64,000 nt of DNA, taken from positions 1 through 64,000 of the forward strand of contig NZ_JASITA010000038.1 in the NCBI RefSeq assembly GCF_030063415.1, given 5' to 3'. The stretch is from Streptomyces sp. H27-C3 (GTDB taxonomy: Bacteria > Actinomycetota > Actinomycetes > Streptomycetales > Streptomycetaceae). The notes below the pieces were generated by a model. It saw only the letters and a program-made list of their open reading frames with translations, did no database searches and had not been told where the DNA came from. Positions 55,905 through 64,000 of the stretch are shown piece by piece. The translations under genes were made by a program, and so were the position numbers. Each line of letters opens with the position of its first letter. Position 1 is the first letter of the stretch.

Positions 55905-57461
55905 CTAGGACCCCGCTCCGCCCGGCGGCAGGCACGTCCTCGGCGGTGGCCTGCCCTCCGGCCAGGCCACCTCCACGAAGCGCTGGGTGCCGTCGCGGGC
56001 CAGCTCCACCACCGGCACCGCCTTGTTGTACGGGTTGCCGTGATTGTCCAGGCAGATCCAGCCGCTCGCCCCCTCGACCCGCAGCGAGCCCTTCACTCTC
56101 GTCCACTGCCCGGCCACCTCGGCCGCGTCCGGCACCTGTTGGCCTTCGCCCGTCGCCTGCCTGATGCCGTGCACGGCCAGGGCCAGCGCGTCGTACGCCA
56201 CGATCGCCTGCCCGTCGCCGAGTGAGGTGGCGCCGATCGGGCCGATGCCCGGCTTCGCCGCGCGCGCGAGCAGATCCGTGAAAGTCCGGTACGCCGCCGG
56301 GGAGCCGCCCGTCTTCGGAGTCTTCCTGGGGTCCGCCCAGGTGTCGGGGTGGGCGAGCGCCGCATAGCGCACGGTCACCTTGGAGCTCAGCGCGTCCCGG
56401 TTCAGCTTCTTGTCGCCGCCCAGGTAGGAACCCTCGTCGCCGGTGAGCACCGTGAACGCGCGCTCCCGGCAGCCGCGGGCGCTCAACGCGTTGATGAATT
56501 GGCGCAGTTGGGTGTGACGTCCGGCGAAGTACACCGTGTCCGCCCTGGTGTCGCAGATGAGGTGGGTGATCTGGCGGAAGGTGTTGGGGGTGGTGCCCTC
56601 CTCGGTGGGGTCGTCGGGGGAGGTGAAGAGCTGCGGCTCGTACGGCGCGCCCTTGAGCAGGCCCGCGAACGCCGTCCGGAGCGTGTCCGTGTAGTGGTCT
56701 CCCGTGACGGTGTCCTGCACCAGGAGCGCCTTGTCGGCCTCGACCTTGCCGAACCGGGCCAGGGCGCGCGCCTCGTCGCGGTTGGTCGGCGAGACCCGGG
56801 CCAGCCCCGGGTAGGGGTCCTTGCCGCCGCCTCCGTTGGCGATGTCGTCGGCCGTGATGGTGGTGCCGACGACCGCGATGCCCCGGCGTGCGGTCAGCTC
56901 CGCCACCGCCAGTTTCACCGGCGCGCTGCTGGTGGCCACGCCGGACACCGCGCGCAGCCGGTCCGGTGCGTCGGTCATGTCGCCGAGGCGCTCCACGACG
57001 ATCGCCCAATGCGCGTTGTTCTTACCGGTGTTGGCGAGGACGAGGCGGATCTTGGGCACCTCCCCGTTGGATTCGTGGTTGGCCCGGTACTGCTGGAGGT
57101 ACGCCCCCTGCGTCTCGTGCAGGATCTTGGTCCGCATGCCCTTGTCGGTGGACGTGAACGGCAGCATCAGCGCCACCGTCGCGTACGACCCCTCCTTGAG
57201 CGTGTCGTTCTCCCGGTCGATCGCCCGGACGACGTCCTTCAACTCCGTTACGGAAAAGTCGAATCCACCGCTGGACACCCCGATGCACTCGTCGCTGCCC
57301 GCAGGCCGCTCCACGCCCGCCGCACACGAGCGGTCCTCGGGGTCGTTGGCCTGATCGACGGCGATGAGGGTGCCGCCGGTGATCAGTACGGCCACCAGCA
57401 CGCAGGTCATGATCCGCTGCCTGGTGGAGTACCAGACGTGGTAACGCAACCGGTTACGCAT
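55905..57461 (-). CDS. Membrane-anchored type 1 periplasmic-binding-fold protein
   Basis: A 518-residue protein with one N-terminal membrane helix (IMTCVLVAVLITGGTLIAV) after a basic stretch, so the bulk faces outward. The outer region reads like a receptor-ligand-binding (LivK-type) fold: YATVALMLPFTSTDKGMRTK, KIRLVLANTGKNNAHWAIVV, SSAPVKLAVAELTARRGIAVVGTTITADD and DPYPGLARVSPTN, with ADTVYFAGRHTQL in the second lobe. It has no lipobox and no ABC permease genes nearby. Its ATG lies inside the 3' end of the NTPase gene (8-base overlap, ATGCGTAA), so the two are made together. It looks like a sensor rather than a transport subunit. Confidence 0.75.
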   Translation of the reverse strand: MRNRLRYHVWYSTRQRIMTCVLVAVLITGGTLIAVDQANDPEDRSCAAGVERPAGSDECIGVSSGGFDFSVTELKDVVRAIDRENDTLKEGSYATVALMLPFTSTDKGMRTKILHETQGAYLQQYRANHESNGEVPKIRLVLANTGKNNAHWAIVVERLGDMTDAPDRLRAVSGVATSSAPVKLAVAELTARRGIAVVGTTITADDIANGGGGKDPYPGLARVSPTNRDEARALARFGKVEADKALLVQDTVTGDHYTDTLRTAFAGLLKGAPYEPQLFTSPDDPTEEGTTPNTFRQITHLICDTRADTVYFAGRHTQLRQFINALSARGCRERAFTVLTGDEGSYLGGDKKLNRDALSSKVTVRYAALAHPDTWADPRKTPKTGGSPAAYRTFTDLLARAAKPGIGPIGATSLGDGQAIVAYDALALAVHGIRQATGEGQQVPDAAEVAGQWTRVKGSLRVEGASGWICLDNHGNPYNKAVPVVELARDGTQRFVEVAWPEGRPPPRTCLPPGGAGS

Positions 57462-59556
57462 CGGAGTCCCCCTCGTCCCGGCCCGGCGGCATGCTCGGCG
57501 CCCGCCAGGCCCTGATGTCCCTCGGCCAGTGGGAAGCGGCGTCCCACAGCACGCCGTTGCCCGTCAGATGCTGTCCGGACAACTGCCTTAGCTCGTGCGC
57601 CATTTTGTCGATCACCTCGTCGTCCGGGAGAACCAGCGGATCGGACAGCAGCCACACCGCGTGCAGCAATCTCCGCAGCCGCAGATGCAGTTCGGCCTCG
57701 TCGTGGCCCAGGCCGGGCGGTAGCTCCGGCGGGGCCTCCTGCCCCAGGGCCGCCGCCCGCCGCGGATCGGGGCCGCCGTCGCGCCGACGGGGGTAGGGCG
57801 CGGAGGCGATGAAGCGCAGCTCGCCGAGCCAGCCGAGCACCCCCGCCGCCGGGAACGTCTCACGCAGACGTGTCACACAGTCCTCGGCCTGCCCGAGGAC
57901 CAGCTCCTGGTGGAGGCGGAAGGCCGGGTGCTGCTCGCCGTACGCGGAGTGCAGCGTCTCGTGCACCGCCCGCCACACCGCGTACGACGGATGGTCGCCG
58001 TCGTGGAACCGCAGCCGGTGCAGCAGCAGGGCGCGCAACAGCGGATCGGCGATGAAGTGCTCGGGCCCCACCGGCCAGTCCTCGGCGAGCAGCATGTCCC
58101 GTACGCGCAGGGCGACATCGCCGTCGTACGACTCGCCGCGCAGCCGGGTCCTGGCGAGCAGCCGTGCGGAGTCCTCGCCGTGCGCGGCGGCGAGCACGGC
58201 GAGGGTGTCGCGGCGTAGACCGGGCGGCAGCAGCCGGTCGAGCAGCTCCTTGGCGACCGTCACCGGCGGCTGGTCCTCGCGCAGCTCGACGGTGCGGTCG
58301 AACAGCGCGCCGGGCACCAACGACGCCGCTTCCCCGGCCTCCCCGGCCGCCTGCGCGAGCAGTATGGCGCCCAGCGGACGCCCGCCGGTCAGCCGGTGCA
58401 CCCCGCGGGCCAGCCCCGACGGCGTACGACGGGAGGGGTCGTACCGGTCGAAGGCCGTGCGTACGTGTGCGGGGCTGAGCGGGGTGAGCTCGACGGCGAG
58501 GATGCCGGAGGTGACGTCGGTGCCGCGTGGACACGGCGCGGTGTGTGCGACCTCGGGGAGCCGGAGGCGGTTGGCGTGCCGCAGCCCCTCGTGTGCGCGC
58601 ATCCGGGACGTGGCGAAGACGACGACCTGGTCGCGGTGGCCGCTCCCGCTGCGCCGACGGAGCACCGGCTCCACGAGGGCCCGGCCGAGCGGGAGATGGG
58701 CGTTGTCGAGCAGGATCAGCGGGCGGCCCCGGCGGGCGCCGCTCCCGGCCAGGCCCCGGTAGGCGTGGGACAGGTCGGTGATCAGCGCGGACACCAGGTG
58801 GGCCTCGGCGCGGGCGCGCAGTTCGCCGCCGCGCTCGAAGTCCACGGCGAGCAGGCGCAGTCCGCGGGTGCCGCTGTCCCCGGCATTCGGGTACGAGCCG
58901 TACCAGGGTGCCGTGCGCTTCTGCGCCCAGCCGAACAGCTCGGCGACGACGGTCTCGACGGTCTTCTCCGCGACCATGCCGACGACAGGTGCGGCGCCCT
59001 CCAGGACGAGCCCGGCGAGCGTCGTGAGCAGTTCGCCGACCCAGCCGGGCGCCGGGCCCTTCTTCTCGTTGACGGTGGCGAGGACCGGGCCCAGGCGCAG
59101 CAGGTCGCGCCGCGCCTGTTCGTCGTCGTCGCTGGTCCAGCCGGTGCTGGCGACGGCCACCAGGCCGAGGGCGAGCCGCGGGAACTGGACCGCCTTTCCC
59201 GCGGGCACCTTGGGCGCGAGCTGGATGGCGAGCTCGGTCAGGGCCCCGGTGACGGGTGTCCAGCCGGGGCCGTGGTCGGCGGGCGGGGGGACGGAATCGC
59301 AGTCGAGGAAGGCGACGGGCGTGCCGGGGCGGTAGACGTGCCGGAGCTGCTTGAGTACGGCGGTCTTGCCCATGCCGCGTCCGCCGGTCAGGACGACGAC
59401 GGGTGGGTCGTCACCGTGCTCGTACGCGACCTTGGCGAAGCCGGCCGGGGCGAGGCCGGTCAGACGCGCGGCGAGCCCGGCCTGGCCGAATATCGCCTCG
59501 CGTCCGTACAACTGTCGTTCCACAGCACCCCCCGTGCCACGCGACATGTTCTGCAC
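57454..59556 (-). CDS. P-loop NTPase coupled to the ligand-binding protein
   Basis: The 700-residue protein has a P-loop domain with Walker A VLTGGRGMGKTAVLKQL near residue 60, a Walker B-like strand GRPLILLDNAHLP near residue 285 and a sensor-like VVVFATSRMRAH. LTGGRPLGAILLAQAAGEAG follows the STAND/AAA arrangement. The C-terminal 300 residues are helical (repeated Leu/Arg pairs) with no named domain. A hydrophobic stretch (ELLTTLAGLVLEGAAPVVGMVAE) near residue 205 might touch the membrane. The start could be 59556, 59547 or 59523; the last has GGGGGG three bases upstream. I infer a cytoplasmic signalling ATPase. Confidence 0.72.
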   Translation of the reverse strand: MQNMSRGTGGAVERQLYGREAIFGQAGLAARLTGLAPAGFAKVAYEHGDDPPVVVLTGGRGMGKTAVLKQLRHVYRPGTPVAFLDCDSVPPPADHGPGWTPVTGALTELAIQLAPKVPAGKAVQFPRLALGLVAVASTGWTSDDDEQARRDLLRLGPVLATVNEKKGPAPGWVGELLTTLAGLVLEGAAPVVGMVAEKTVETVVAELFGWAQKRTAPWYGSYPNAGDSGTRGLRLLAVDFERGGELRARAEAHLVSALITDLSHAYRGLAGSGARRGRPLILLDNAHLPLGRALVEPVLRRRSGSGHRDQVVVFATSRMRAHEGLRHANRLRLPEVAHTAPCPRGTDVTSGILAVELTPLSPAHVRTAFDRYDPSRRTPSGLARGVHRLTGGRPLGAILLAQAAGEAGEAASLVPGALFDRTVELREDQPPVTVAKELLDRLLPPGLRRDTLAVLAAAHGEDSARLLARTRLRGESYDGDVALRVRDMLLAEDWPVGPEHFIADPLLRALLLHRLRFHDGDHPSYAVWRAVHETLHSAYGEQHPAFRLHQELVLGQAEDCVTRLRETFPAAGVLGWLGELRFIASAPYPRRRDGGPDPRRAAALGQEAPPELPPGLGHDEAELHLRLRRLLHAVWLLSDPLVLPDDEVIDKMAHELRQLSGQHLTGNGVLWDAASHWPRDIRAWRAPSMPPGRDEGDSDA

Positions 59557-59653
59557 AGCGTCAACACCAGGATATCGACGGGGGGTTGCTGTGTCCGGAA
59601 ATTCCGGACGGATCGTCAGATGATCCGGGGGGTGGGGAGGGAGCGACCTCCGG

Positions 59654-60106
59654 TCAGTCGTCGCCGATGTCCTCGTTCCACAGGTCCGGGTGGTCCCTGA
59701 TGAAGTCGCGCATCAGGGCGACGCACTCGGGGTCGTCGAGCTGCACGATCCGCACGCCGTGCTCGGCCAGCCAGCCGTGCCCGCCGCGGAAGGTCAGCGA
59801 CTCGCCGATGACGACCCGCGAGATCCCGAACTGCCTCACCAGGCCGCTGCAGTACCAGCAGGGGGAGAGCGTGGTCACCATCGTTGTGCCCCGGTACGAG
59901 CGCTGCCGCCCGGCCGCGCGGAACGCCGCCGTCTCCGCGTGCATGGACGGGTCGCCGTCCTGGACGCGGCGGTTGTGGCCGCGCCCCAGGAGCGTGCCGT
60001 CCGCGCCGTACAGGGCGGCGCCGATGGGGACGCCGCCCTCGGCGAGACCCGCCCGCGCTTCCGCGACGGCGGTCGCCAGCCATTCCCGTGCCTGTCCCTG
60101 GTCCAT
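59654..60106 (-). CDS. Nucleoside/cytosine deaminase family protein
   Basis: The 150-residue protein has the zinc-dependent deaminase signature: MHAETAAFR (His ligand and catalytic Glu) and LSPCWYCSGLV (two Cys ligands). Together with GVPIGAALYGADGTLLGRGHN and the C-terminal DDPECVALMRDFI it resembles yeast-type cytosine deaminase or guanine deaminase. It hydrolyses an exocyclic amino group of a base. ATG 60106 is chosen over the GTG at 60115. It starts 15 bases after the aldehyde dehydrogenase stop, so it is the second gene of that operon. Confidence 0.87.
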   Translation of the reverse strand: MDQGQAREWLATAVAEARAGLAEGGVPIGAALYGADGTLLGRGHNRRVQDGDPSMHAETAAFRAAGRQRSYRGTTMVTTLSPCWYCSGLVRQFGISRVVIGESLTFRGGHGWLAEHGVRIVQLDDPECVALMRDFIRDHPDLWNEDIGDD

Positions 60107-60121
60107 GGCGTCCACTGTGCG

Positions 60122-61453
60122 TCAGCCGAGCGGCTTGTCCAGCACCGCCTTGCGGTGGCTGAACGTTTCGAGGGAGTAGCGCCCGTGGTAATTGCCCATG
60201 CCGCTCTCGCCGACGCCGCCGAACGGCAGGTCGGACACGGTGAGATGGGCGAGCGGCAGCCCCAGGCCCAGCGCGCCCGACGAGGTCTCGGCCGACAGCC
60301 GGTCGCGGGTGACGGCCGACTCGGTGAACGCGTACAGGGCCAGCGGCTTGTCGCGGTCGTTGATGAAGGCGATGGCCTCGTCGAGGCCGGCGACCTCGAC
60401 GAGGGGCAGGACGGGGCCGAAGATCTCCTCGCGCATCACGGGGGAGTCCGGCGCCACATCGGCGAGCACGGTCGGGGCGATGTACTTCGTCGTACGGTCG
60501 TGGGCGCCGCCCGTCACGGTGCGCCCGGAGTCCAGGAGGCCCACCAGCCGGTCGAAGTGGCGCTCGTTGACGATGCGCCCGTACTCCGGGCTCTGCGCGG
60601 GGTCGGCCCCGAACAGCGCCTCGACGGCCTTCGCGAGCGCGGTCTGCAGCGCGGCGGAGGTCTCGGGGTCGGTCAGTACGTAGTCGGGGGCGACGCAGGT
60701 CTGGCCCGCGTTGAGGAACTTGCCTGCGACCAGCCGCCCGGCGACGACGGCGATGTCGGCGTCACGGTCGACGAACACTGGTGACTTGCCGCCGAGTTCG
60801 AGCGTGACCGGGGTGAGGTTGCGGGCGGCCGCGGTCATGACGATCCGGCCGACCGCGCCGTTGCCGGTGTAGAAGATGTGGTCGAAGTGCTGCTCAAGGA
60901 GGGCCGTGGTCTCCGGGACGGCGCCCTCGACGACGCCGAAGGCGTCGGTGTCCAGGTACTCGGGGAGCAGCCGGGCCAGCGTGGCGGAAGTGGCGGGGGC
61001 CAGCTCGCTGGGCTTGACGACCACGCAGTTGCCCGCGGCCAGCGCGCCCACGACGGGGGCGAGCAGCAGCTGGACCGGGTAGTTCCACGGTGCGATGACG
61101 AGGACCAGGCCGAGCGGGTCCTGCACCGTCCAGGCAGTGGCCCCGCCGAGCGCGGCCGGTACGGGAGCGGGCTCGGGCAGCAGCCACTTCTCCAGGTGGT
61201 CCAGGGTGTGGTCGATCTCGCGGACCGTGAAGTCGATCTCGGTGCGGTAGGCCTCTTTGCGGCTCTTGCCGAGGTCGGCGTTCAGTGCCTCGGCGATCTC
61301 GTCGCCACGCTCGGTCAGCAGGGCGCGCAGCTGCCGCAGCTGGCCGGTGCGCCAGGCCGGCGGCGTGGTGCGGCGGGTGCGGAAGGTGGCGCGCAGTCGG
61401 GCGACGAGCTGGGCGGGCGTCTCGGTCCCGGTCTTCTCTGCGGTGGTGGGCAC
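60122..61453 (-). CDS. Aldehyde dehydrogenase (class 3 type)
   Basis: A 443-residue NAD(P)-dependent aldehyde dehydrogenase. LVIAPWNYPVQLLLAP, VVKPSELAPATSATLARL, FYTGNGAVGRIVM, the general-base Glu in VTLELGGKSPVFVD and the nucleophile in FLNAGQTCVAPDYVL are all present. EEIFGPVLPLV and a C-terminal HRKAVLDKP complete it. The shorter length and C-terminal form fit fatty/aromatic aldehyde dehydrogenases (class 3, coniferyl-aldehyde-like). It is divergent from a MarR gene and probably repressed by it. Confidence 0.93.
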   Translation of the reverse strand: MPTTAEKTGTETPAQLVARLRATFRTRRTTPPAWRTGQLRQLRALLTERGDEIAEALNADLGKSRKEAYRTEIDFTVREIDHTLDHLEKWLLPEPAPVPAALGGATAWTVQDPLGLVLVIAPWNYPVQLLLAPVVGALAAGNCVVVKPSELAPATSATLARLLPEYLDTDAFGVVEGAVPETTALLEQHFDHIFYTGNGAVGRIVMTAAARNLTPVTLELGGKSPVFVDRDADIAVVAGRLVAGKFLNAGQTCVAPDYVLTDPETSAALQTALAKAVEALFGADPAQSPEYGRIVNERHFDRLVGLLDSGRTVTGGAHDRTTKYIAPTVLADVAPDSPVMREEIFGPVLPLVEVAGLDEAIAFINDRDKPLALYAFTESAVTRDRLSAETSSGALGLGLPLAHLTVSDLPFGGVGESGMGNYHGRYSLETFSHRKAVLDKPLG

Positions 61454-61504
61454 GGTCTTCTCCTCGCGTCGCGCGGCGGCATAACCTTGATATGGTCAAG
61501 CAAT

Positions 61505-61520
61505 TAGATACATGTAACTA
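61505..61520. promoter_or_regulatory. MarR-type operator between ALDH gene and MarR gene
   Basis: TAGATACATGTAACTA is a 16-bp palindrome with only the fourth base pair broken. It lies in the 110-base divergent gap, near CTTGA-TATGG-TCAAG at 61486-61500. The position and size fit a MarR dimer site controlling both directions. The AT-rich composition here stands out from the neighbours. Confidence 0.65.
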
Positions 61521-61563
61521 CCAAAGATTGAGCATGTCAAGTGAAGCGAGTGGGAGGAGTGAA

Positions 61564-62001
61564 GTGGCCGACATGACCGACCCGGCGGGCCCCGAACCGG
61601 GCGCCCTGATGGAACCGCTGGCTCTCGTGGTCCGCGCACACCATGACGACCTCACCGTCGTGGCCACTCGTCACGGCCTCAGTACAGCCCAGGCCCGCGC
61701 GCTTGTCGCGCTGAACGAGCCCATGCCGATGCGGGCCCTCGCGGACCATCTGGTGTGCGACGCGTCCAACGCCACCGGGCTCATCGCCCGCATGGAGACC
61801 GGCGGCCTCGTCCGCCGCGACCCGGCCCCCGGCGACCGCCGCAGCAAGGTCGCGAGCCGTACGCCGGCGGGTACCGAGCTCGCGCTGCGCATCCGCGCCG
61901 AGATGCGGACCGTGCACGCGGCCCTGGAAGCGCTCACCCCGGAGGAGCGCAAGGCTCTGCTGCCCCTGCTCGAACGGCTGGGGCAGCTCCTGACCCGCTG
62001 A
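61564..62001 (+). CDS. MarR family transcriptional regulator
   Basis: The 145-residue winged-helix protein shows RHGLSTAQARALVALNEPMPMRALADHLVCDASNATGLIARME, the wing RRDPAPGDRRSKVASRTPAG, and the dimer helices ALEALTPEERKALLPLLERL. The GTG at 61564 has GGGAGGAG four bases upstream; an ATG at 61534 lacks a site. It is divergent from the aldehyde dehydrogenase/deaminase operon, and a palindrome between them suggests autoregulation and repression of that operon. Confidence 0.92.
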   Translation: MADMTDPAGPEPGALMEPLALVVRAHHDDLTVVATRHGLSTAQARALVALNEPMPMRALADHLVCDASNATGLIARMETGGLVRRDPAPGDRRSKVASRTPAGTELALRIRAEMRTVHAALEALTPEERKALLPLLERLGQLLTR

Positions 62002-62091
62002 AGTGGGGGCGTACGCCGGGATCAGGCCTTCGGTAGCGGCCTGACCTGCTGAAGAGGGGTGTACGCCGGTGTCAGGCCTTCGGCGGCGCGG
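61990..62091. repeat. 51-bp imperfect tandem duplication at a gene junction
   Basis: The block at about 61990-62040 (GACCCGCTGAAG ... TACGCCGG ... TCAGGCCTTCGG) recurs at 62041-62091 with about 80 percent identity. Unit 1 contains the MarR stop and unit 2 the stop of the convergent PLDc_N gene, so each unit carries ghost copies of both gene ends. Confidence 0.8.
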
Positions 62092-62527
62092 CGTCGTCGG
62101 GGCCCGTACCGGGGCCGTTGCCGCTCTCGCGGCGCTTGAGCTCCTCCTCGCGGCGGCGCAGGTCCGCCTCCCGGGCCTCCACGGCCTCGGACGAGGGCTC
62201 GTCCTTCTTGTTCTCGTCGGCCTTCGCGGCCTTGTTGTCGTCCCGCAGCGACGCCAGGAACTCCGGGTTGTCGTCGGGCGCGGTCCACTTCGGCCGTCCG
62301 CCGCGCCGCCCGCCGGGCCCTGCCGAACCGTCCCGAGGGCCACCGCGCACCTTGCCCACCGCGAGCCACGCGACCGGGCCGATGAGCACCTCGCCGAAGA
62401 GCAGCACGATGATCACCCACACCACCTTCGGCAGGTGGCGGACCTCTTTCTCCGGGGTGTTGAGGCAGTCGATGAAGGCGTAGATCCACAGCGCCAGAAC
62501 AAGCAGGAACGGCAGATACCTGAGCAT
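62072..62527 (-). CDS. PLDc_N domain membrane protein
   Basis: The 151-residue protein begins with a PLD-nuclease N-terminal-type membrane domain: helix 1 YLPFLLVLALWIYAFIDCL, the TPEKEVRHLPKVVWVIIVLL segment with helix 2 continuing to LIGPVAWLAVG. A charged cytoplasmic tail with a coiled-coil-like EAREADLRRREEELKRRE follows. No catalytic HKD motif is present. The function is unknown; this arrangement is common in actinobacteria. The start at 62527 begins the membrane domain; the ORF to 62617 would overlap the divergent decarboxylase start. Confidence 0.85.
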   Translation of the reverse strand: MLRYLPFLLVLALWIYAFIDCLNTPEKEVRHLPKVVWVIIVLLFGEVLIGPVAWLAVGKVRGGPRDGSAGPGGRRGGRPKWTAPDDNPEFLASLRDDNKAAKADENKKDEPSSEAVEAREADLRRREEELKRRESGNGPGTGPDDAAPPKA

Positions 62528-62615
62528 GAAGACAAGCCCCCAGAACACGGACCGCGGGGACCGTGCGCGGCCCCGGTGACGTGGCCAGCGTAGTGCGTAC
62601 CGGATACTGGATCGC

Positions 62616-64000
62616 ATGGCTTACGACGATCTTCGCTCCCTGCTCCGGGCGCTGGAGCGCGAGGGCGACCTCCTGCGCATCAAGGCCGAAGTCGACCCGC
62701 ACCTGGAAGTCGGGGAGATCGTCGACCGGGTGAACAAGGCGGGCGGCCCGGCGCTCCTCTTCGAGAACGTCAAGGGCTCGTCGATGCCCCTGGCGATGAA
62801 CGTCTTCGGGACCGACCGCCGGTTGCTCAAGTCGCTCGGCCTGAAGTCGTACGACGACATCAGCGACAAGATCGGCGGGCTGCTCAAGCCCGAGCTGCCG
62901 CAGGGCTTCATGGGGGTCAGGGAGGCCTTCGGGAAGCTCGGCAGCATGGCGCACGTACCGCCCAAGAAGGTGAAGTCGGACGCCGCGCCCGTCCAGGAAG
63001 TCGTCCTCACCGGCGGCGACGTGGACCTCGACAGGCTCCCGGCGCTCTTCACCTGGCCCGAGGACGGCGGCTCGTTCTTCAACCTGGGCCTGACGCACAC
63101 CAAGGACCCGGAGTCGGGTGTGCGCAACCTCGGTCTGTACCGGCTCCAGCGCCACGACAAGCGCACCATCGGCATGCACTGGCAGATCCACAAGGACAGC
63201 CGCAACCACTACCAGGTGGCCGCGCGGCGCGGTGAGCGGCTGCCGGTCGCCATCGCCTTCGGCGCGCCGCCGGCCGTGACGTACGCGTCGACCGCGCCGC
63301 TGCCCGGGGACATCGACGAGTACCTCTTCGCGGGCTTCCTCCAGGGCAAGCGCGTCGAGATGGTCGACTGCAAGACGGTCCCGCTCCAGGTCCCCGCGCA
63401 CGCCGAGGTCGTCCTTGAGGGGTGGCTGGAGCCCGGGAACATGCTTCCCGAGGGGCCGTTCGGCGACCACACCGGCTTCTACACGCCGCAGGAGGACTTC
63501 CCCGCGCTGACGATCGACACGATCACGATGCGGCGGCGCCCGCTGCTCCAGTCGATCGTGGTCGGCCGTCCGCCGACCGAGGACGGGCCGCTGGGCCGGG
63601 CGACGGAGCGGTTCTTCCTGCCGCTGCTCAAGGTGATCGTGCCGGACATCGTGGACTACCACCTGCCAGAGGCGGGCGGCTTCCACAACTGCATCATCGT
63701 GTCGATCGACAAGAAGTACCCGAAGCACGCGCAGAAGGTGATGTCGGCGATCTGGGGCGCGCACATGCTGTCCCTGGAGAAGCTGATCGTCGTGGTCGAC
63801 TCCGACTGCGACGTGCACAACTACCACGAGGTGGCGTGGCGGGCCTTCGGGAACGTCGACTACTCGCGCGACCTGGTGGTCACCGAGGGCCCGGTCGATC
63901 ACCTCGACCACGCGTCGTACCAGCAGTTCTGGGGCGGCAAGGCAGGCGTCGACGCGACGAAGAAGCTGCCTGAGGAGGGCTACGTACGGGACGGAGGCTG
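62616..64000 (+). CDS. UbiD-family decarboxylase, menaquinone biosynthesis type (partial)
   Basis: The gene runs off the right edge; about 461 codons are seen, which should be nearly all of it. It begins MAYDDLRSLLRALEREGDLL and contains LFENVKGSSMPLAMNVFG, NLGLYRLQRHDKRTIGMHWQ (prenyl-FMN site region), PEGPFGDHTGFYTP (metal/acid residues), LPEAGGFHNCIIVSI and VVDSDCDVHNYHEVAWR. In Streptomyces this UbiD homologue is assigned to the futalosine route of menaquinone synthesis, decarboxylating 1,4-dihydroxy-6-naphthoate or its prenylated form. No ribosome binding site is visible before the ATG, so a leaderless start is possible. Confidence 0.9.
   Translation, partial: MAYDDLRSLLRALEREGDLLRIKAEVDPHLEVGEIVDRVNKAGGPALLFENVKGSSMPLAMNVFGTDRRLLKSLGLKSYDDISDKIGGLLKPELPQGFMGVREAFGKLGSMAHVPPKKVKSDAAPVQEVVLTGGDVDLDRLPALFTWPEDGGSFFNLGLTHTKDPESGVRNLGLYRLQRHDKRTIGMHWQIHKDSRNHYQVAARRGERLPVAIAFGAPPAVTYASTAPLPGDIDEYLFAGFLQGKRVEMVDCKTVPLQVPAHAEVVLEGWLEPGNMLPEGPFGDHTGFYTPQEDFPALTIDTITMRRRPLLQSIVVGRPPTEDGPLGRATERFFLPLLKVIVPDIVDYHLPEAGGFHNCIIVSIDKKYPKHAQKVMSAIWGAHMLSLEKLIVVVDSDCDVHNYHEVAWRAFGNVDYSRDLVVTEGPVDHLDHASYQQFWGGKAGVDATKKLPEEGYVRDGG

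Noticed and set aside
54025..57009. 994-codon open frame on the minus strand across resB, ccsB and the binding-protein gene
   Set aside because: It is antisense to three strongly supported genes, its translation is Arg/Gly/His-rich with no domain, and high-GC codon bias in the sense genes keeps the opposite frame open.
1..64000. tRNA genes, prophage, or an integrative element with att sites
   Set aside because: I saw no tRNA cloverleaf sequence, integrase, phage structural gene or direct-repeat pair bounding the mosaic region; only the MITE-like element qualifies as mobile.

Overview
The window is high-GC actinobacterial DNA and almost certainly comes from a Streptomyces chromosome. The sigma factor/anti-sigma pair bldN-rsbN, the rex-hemACD operon, a conservon with paired P450s, a class I lysyl-tRNA synthetase, GTG/TTG starts and tight ATGA overlaps all point there. 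The species cannot be named from sequence alone. The window opens inside an rRNA operon (5S gene and terminator) and ends inside a UbiD-family decarboxylase gene.

Layout. 0-8 kb: 5S rRNA, a HAD phosphatase, an MFS exporter, an AcuC-like deacetylase, a phosphatase-like protein, a small excisionase-type DNA-binding protein, the 32-residue ribosomal protein bS22, an epimerase-like protein and a lysophospholipid acyltransferase; two gaps carry near-identical copies of a dispersed repeat. 7.7-11.7 kb: developmental sigma factor BldN and its membrane anti-sigma factor RsbN, a SerB-like HAD protein and a glutaredoxin-like protein. 11.8-19 kb: rex (with a Rex operator) and hemA-hemC-hemD translationally coupled, then hemB, which together make uroporphyrinogen III under redox control. 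19-31.4 kb: a GH19 chitinase with a DasR-type site, a dehydrogenase gene with an internal deletion, divergent argS and lysS around a long inverted repeat, a DUF2637 membrane protein, two DUF3558 lipoproteins, RtcB, an SDR and a YnfA protein.

31.4-47 kb is a more mosaic stretch. It holds gene relics (MarR, NmrA-like, GNAT, trypsin, AraC), a MITE-like element with 26-bp terminal inverted repeats, a Mut7-C RNase, a CDF transporter, CorA divergent from two CNNM/CorC-type proteins, two TerD proteins next to a BlaI-type repressor, and a six-gene conservon (CvnA-B-C-D plus CYP157-like and CYP154-like P450s).

47-64 kb returns to conserved genes: hemL and a phosphoglycerate-mutase-like gene, a deacetylase-like lipoprotein, and a system II cytochrome c maturation cluster (TlpA-like thioredoxin, CcdA, ResB, CcsB). 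After these come a membrane-anchored ligand-binding protein coupled to a P-loop NTPase, a cytosine-deaminase-like gene with an aldehyde dehydrogenase under a divergent MarR regulator, a PLDc_N protein and the UbiD-family decarboxylase of menaquinone synthesis.

How the genes fit together: Rex, HemA/C/D/B and HemL supply tetrapyrrole, the Ccs/Ccd/TlpA cluster attaches heme to exported cytochromes c, and the final decarboxylase serves menaquinone synthesis, so much of the window concerns respiration. BldN/RsbN, the conservon and the chitinase link to development and nutrient sensing. The least explained item is the ligand-binding protein/NTPase pair at 55.9-59.6 kb. Everything here comes from reading the sequence; no database search was run.
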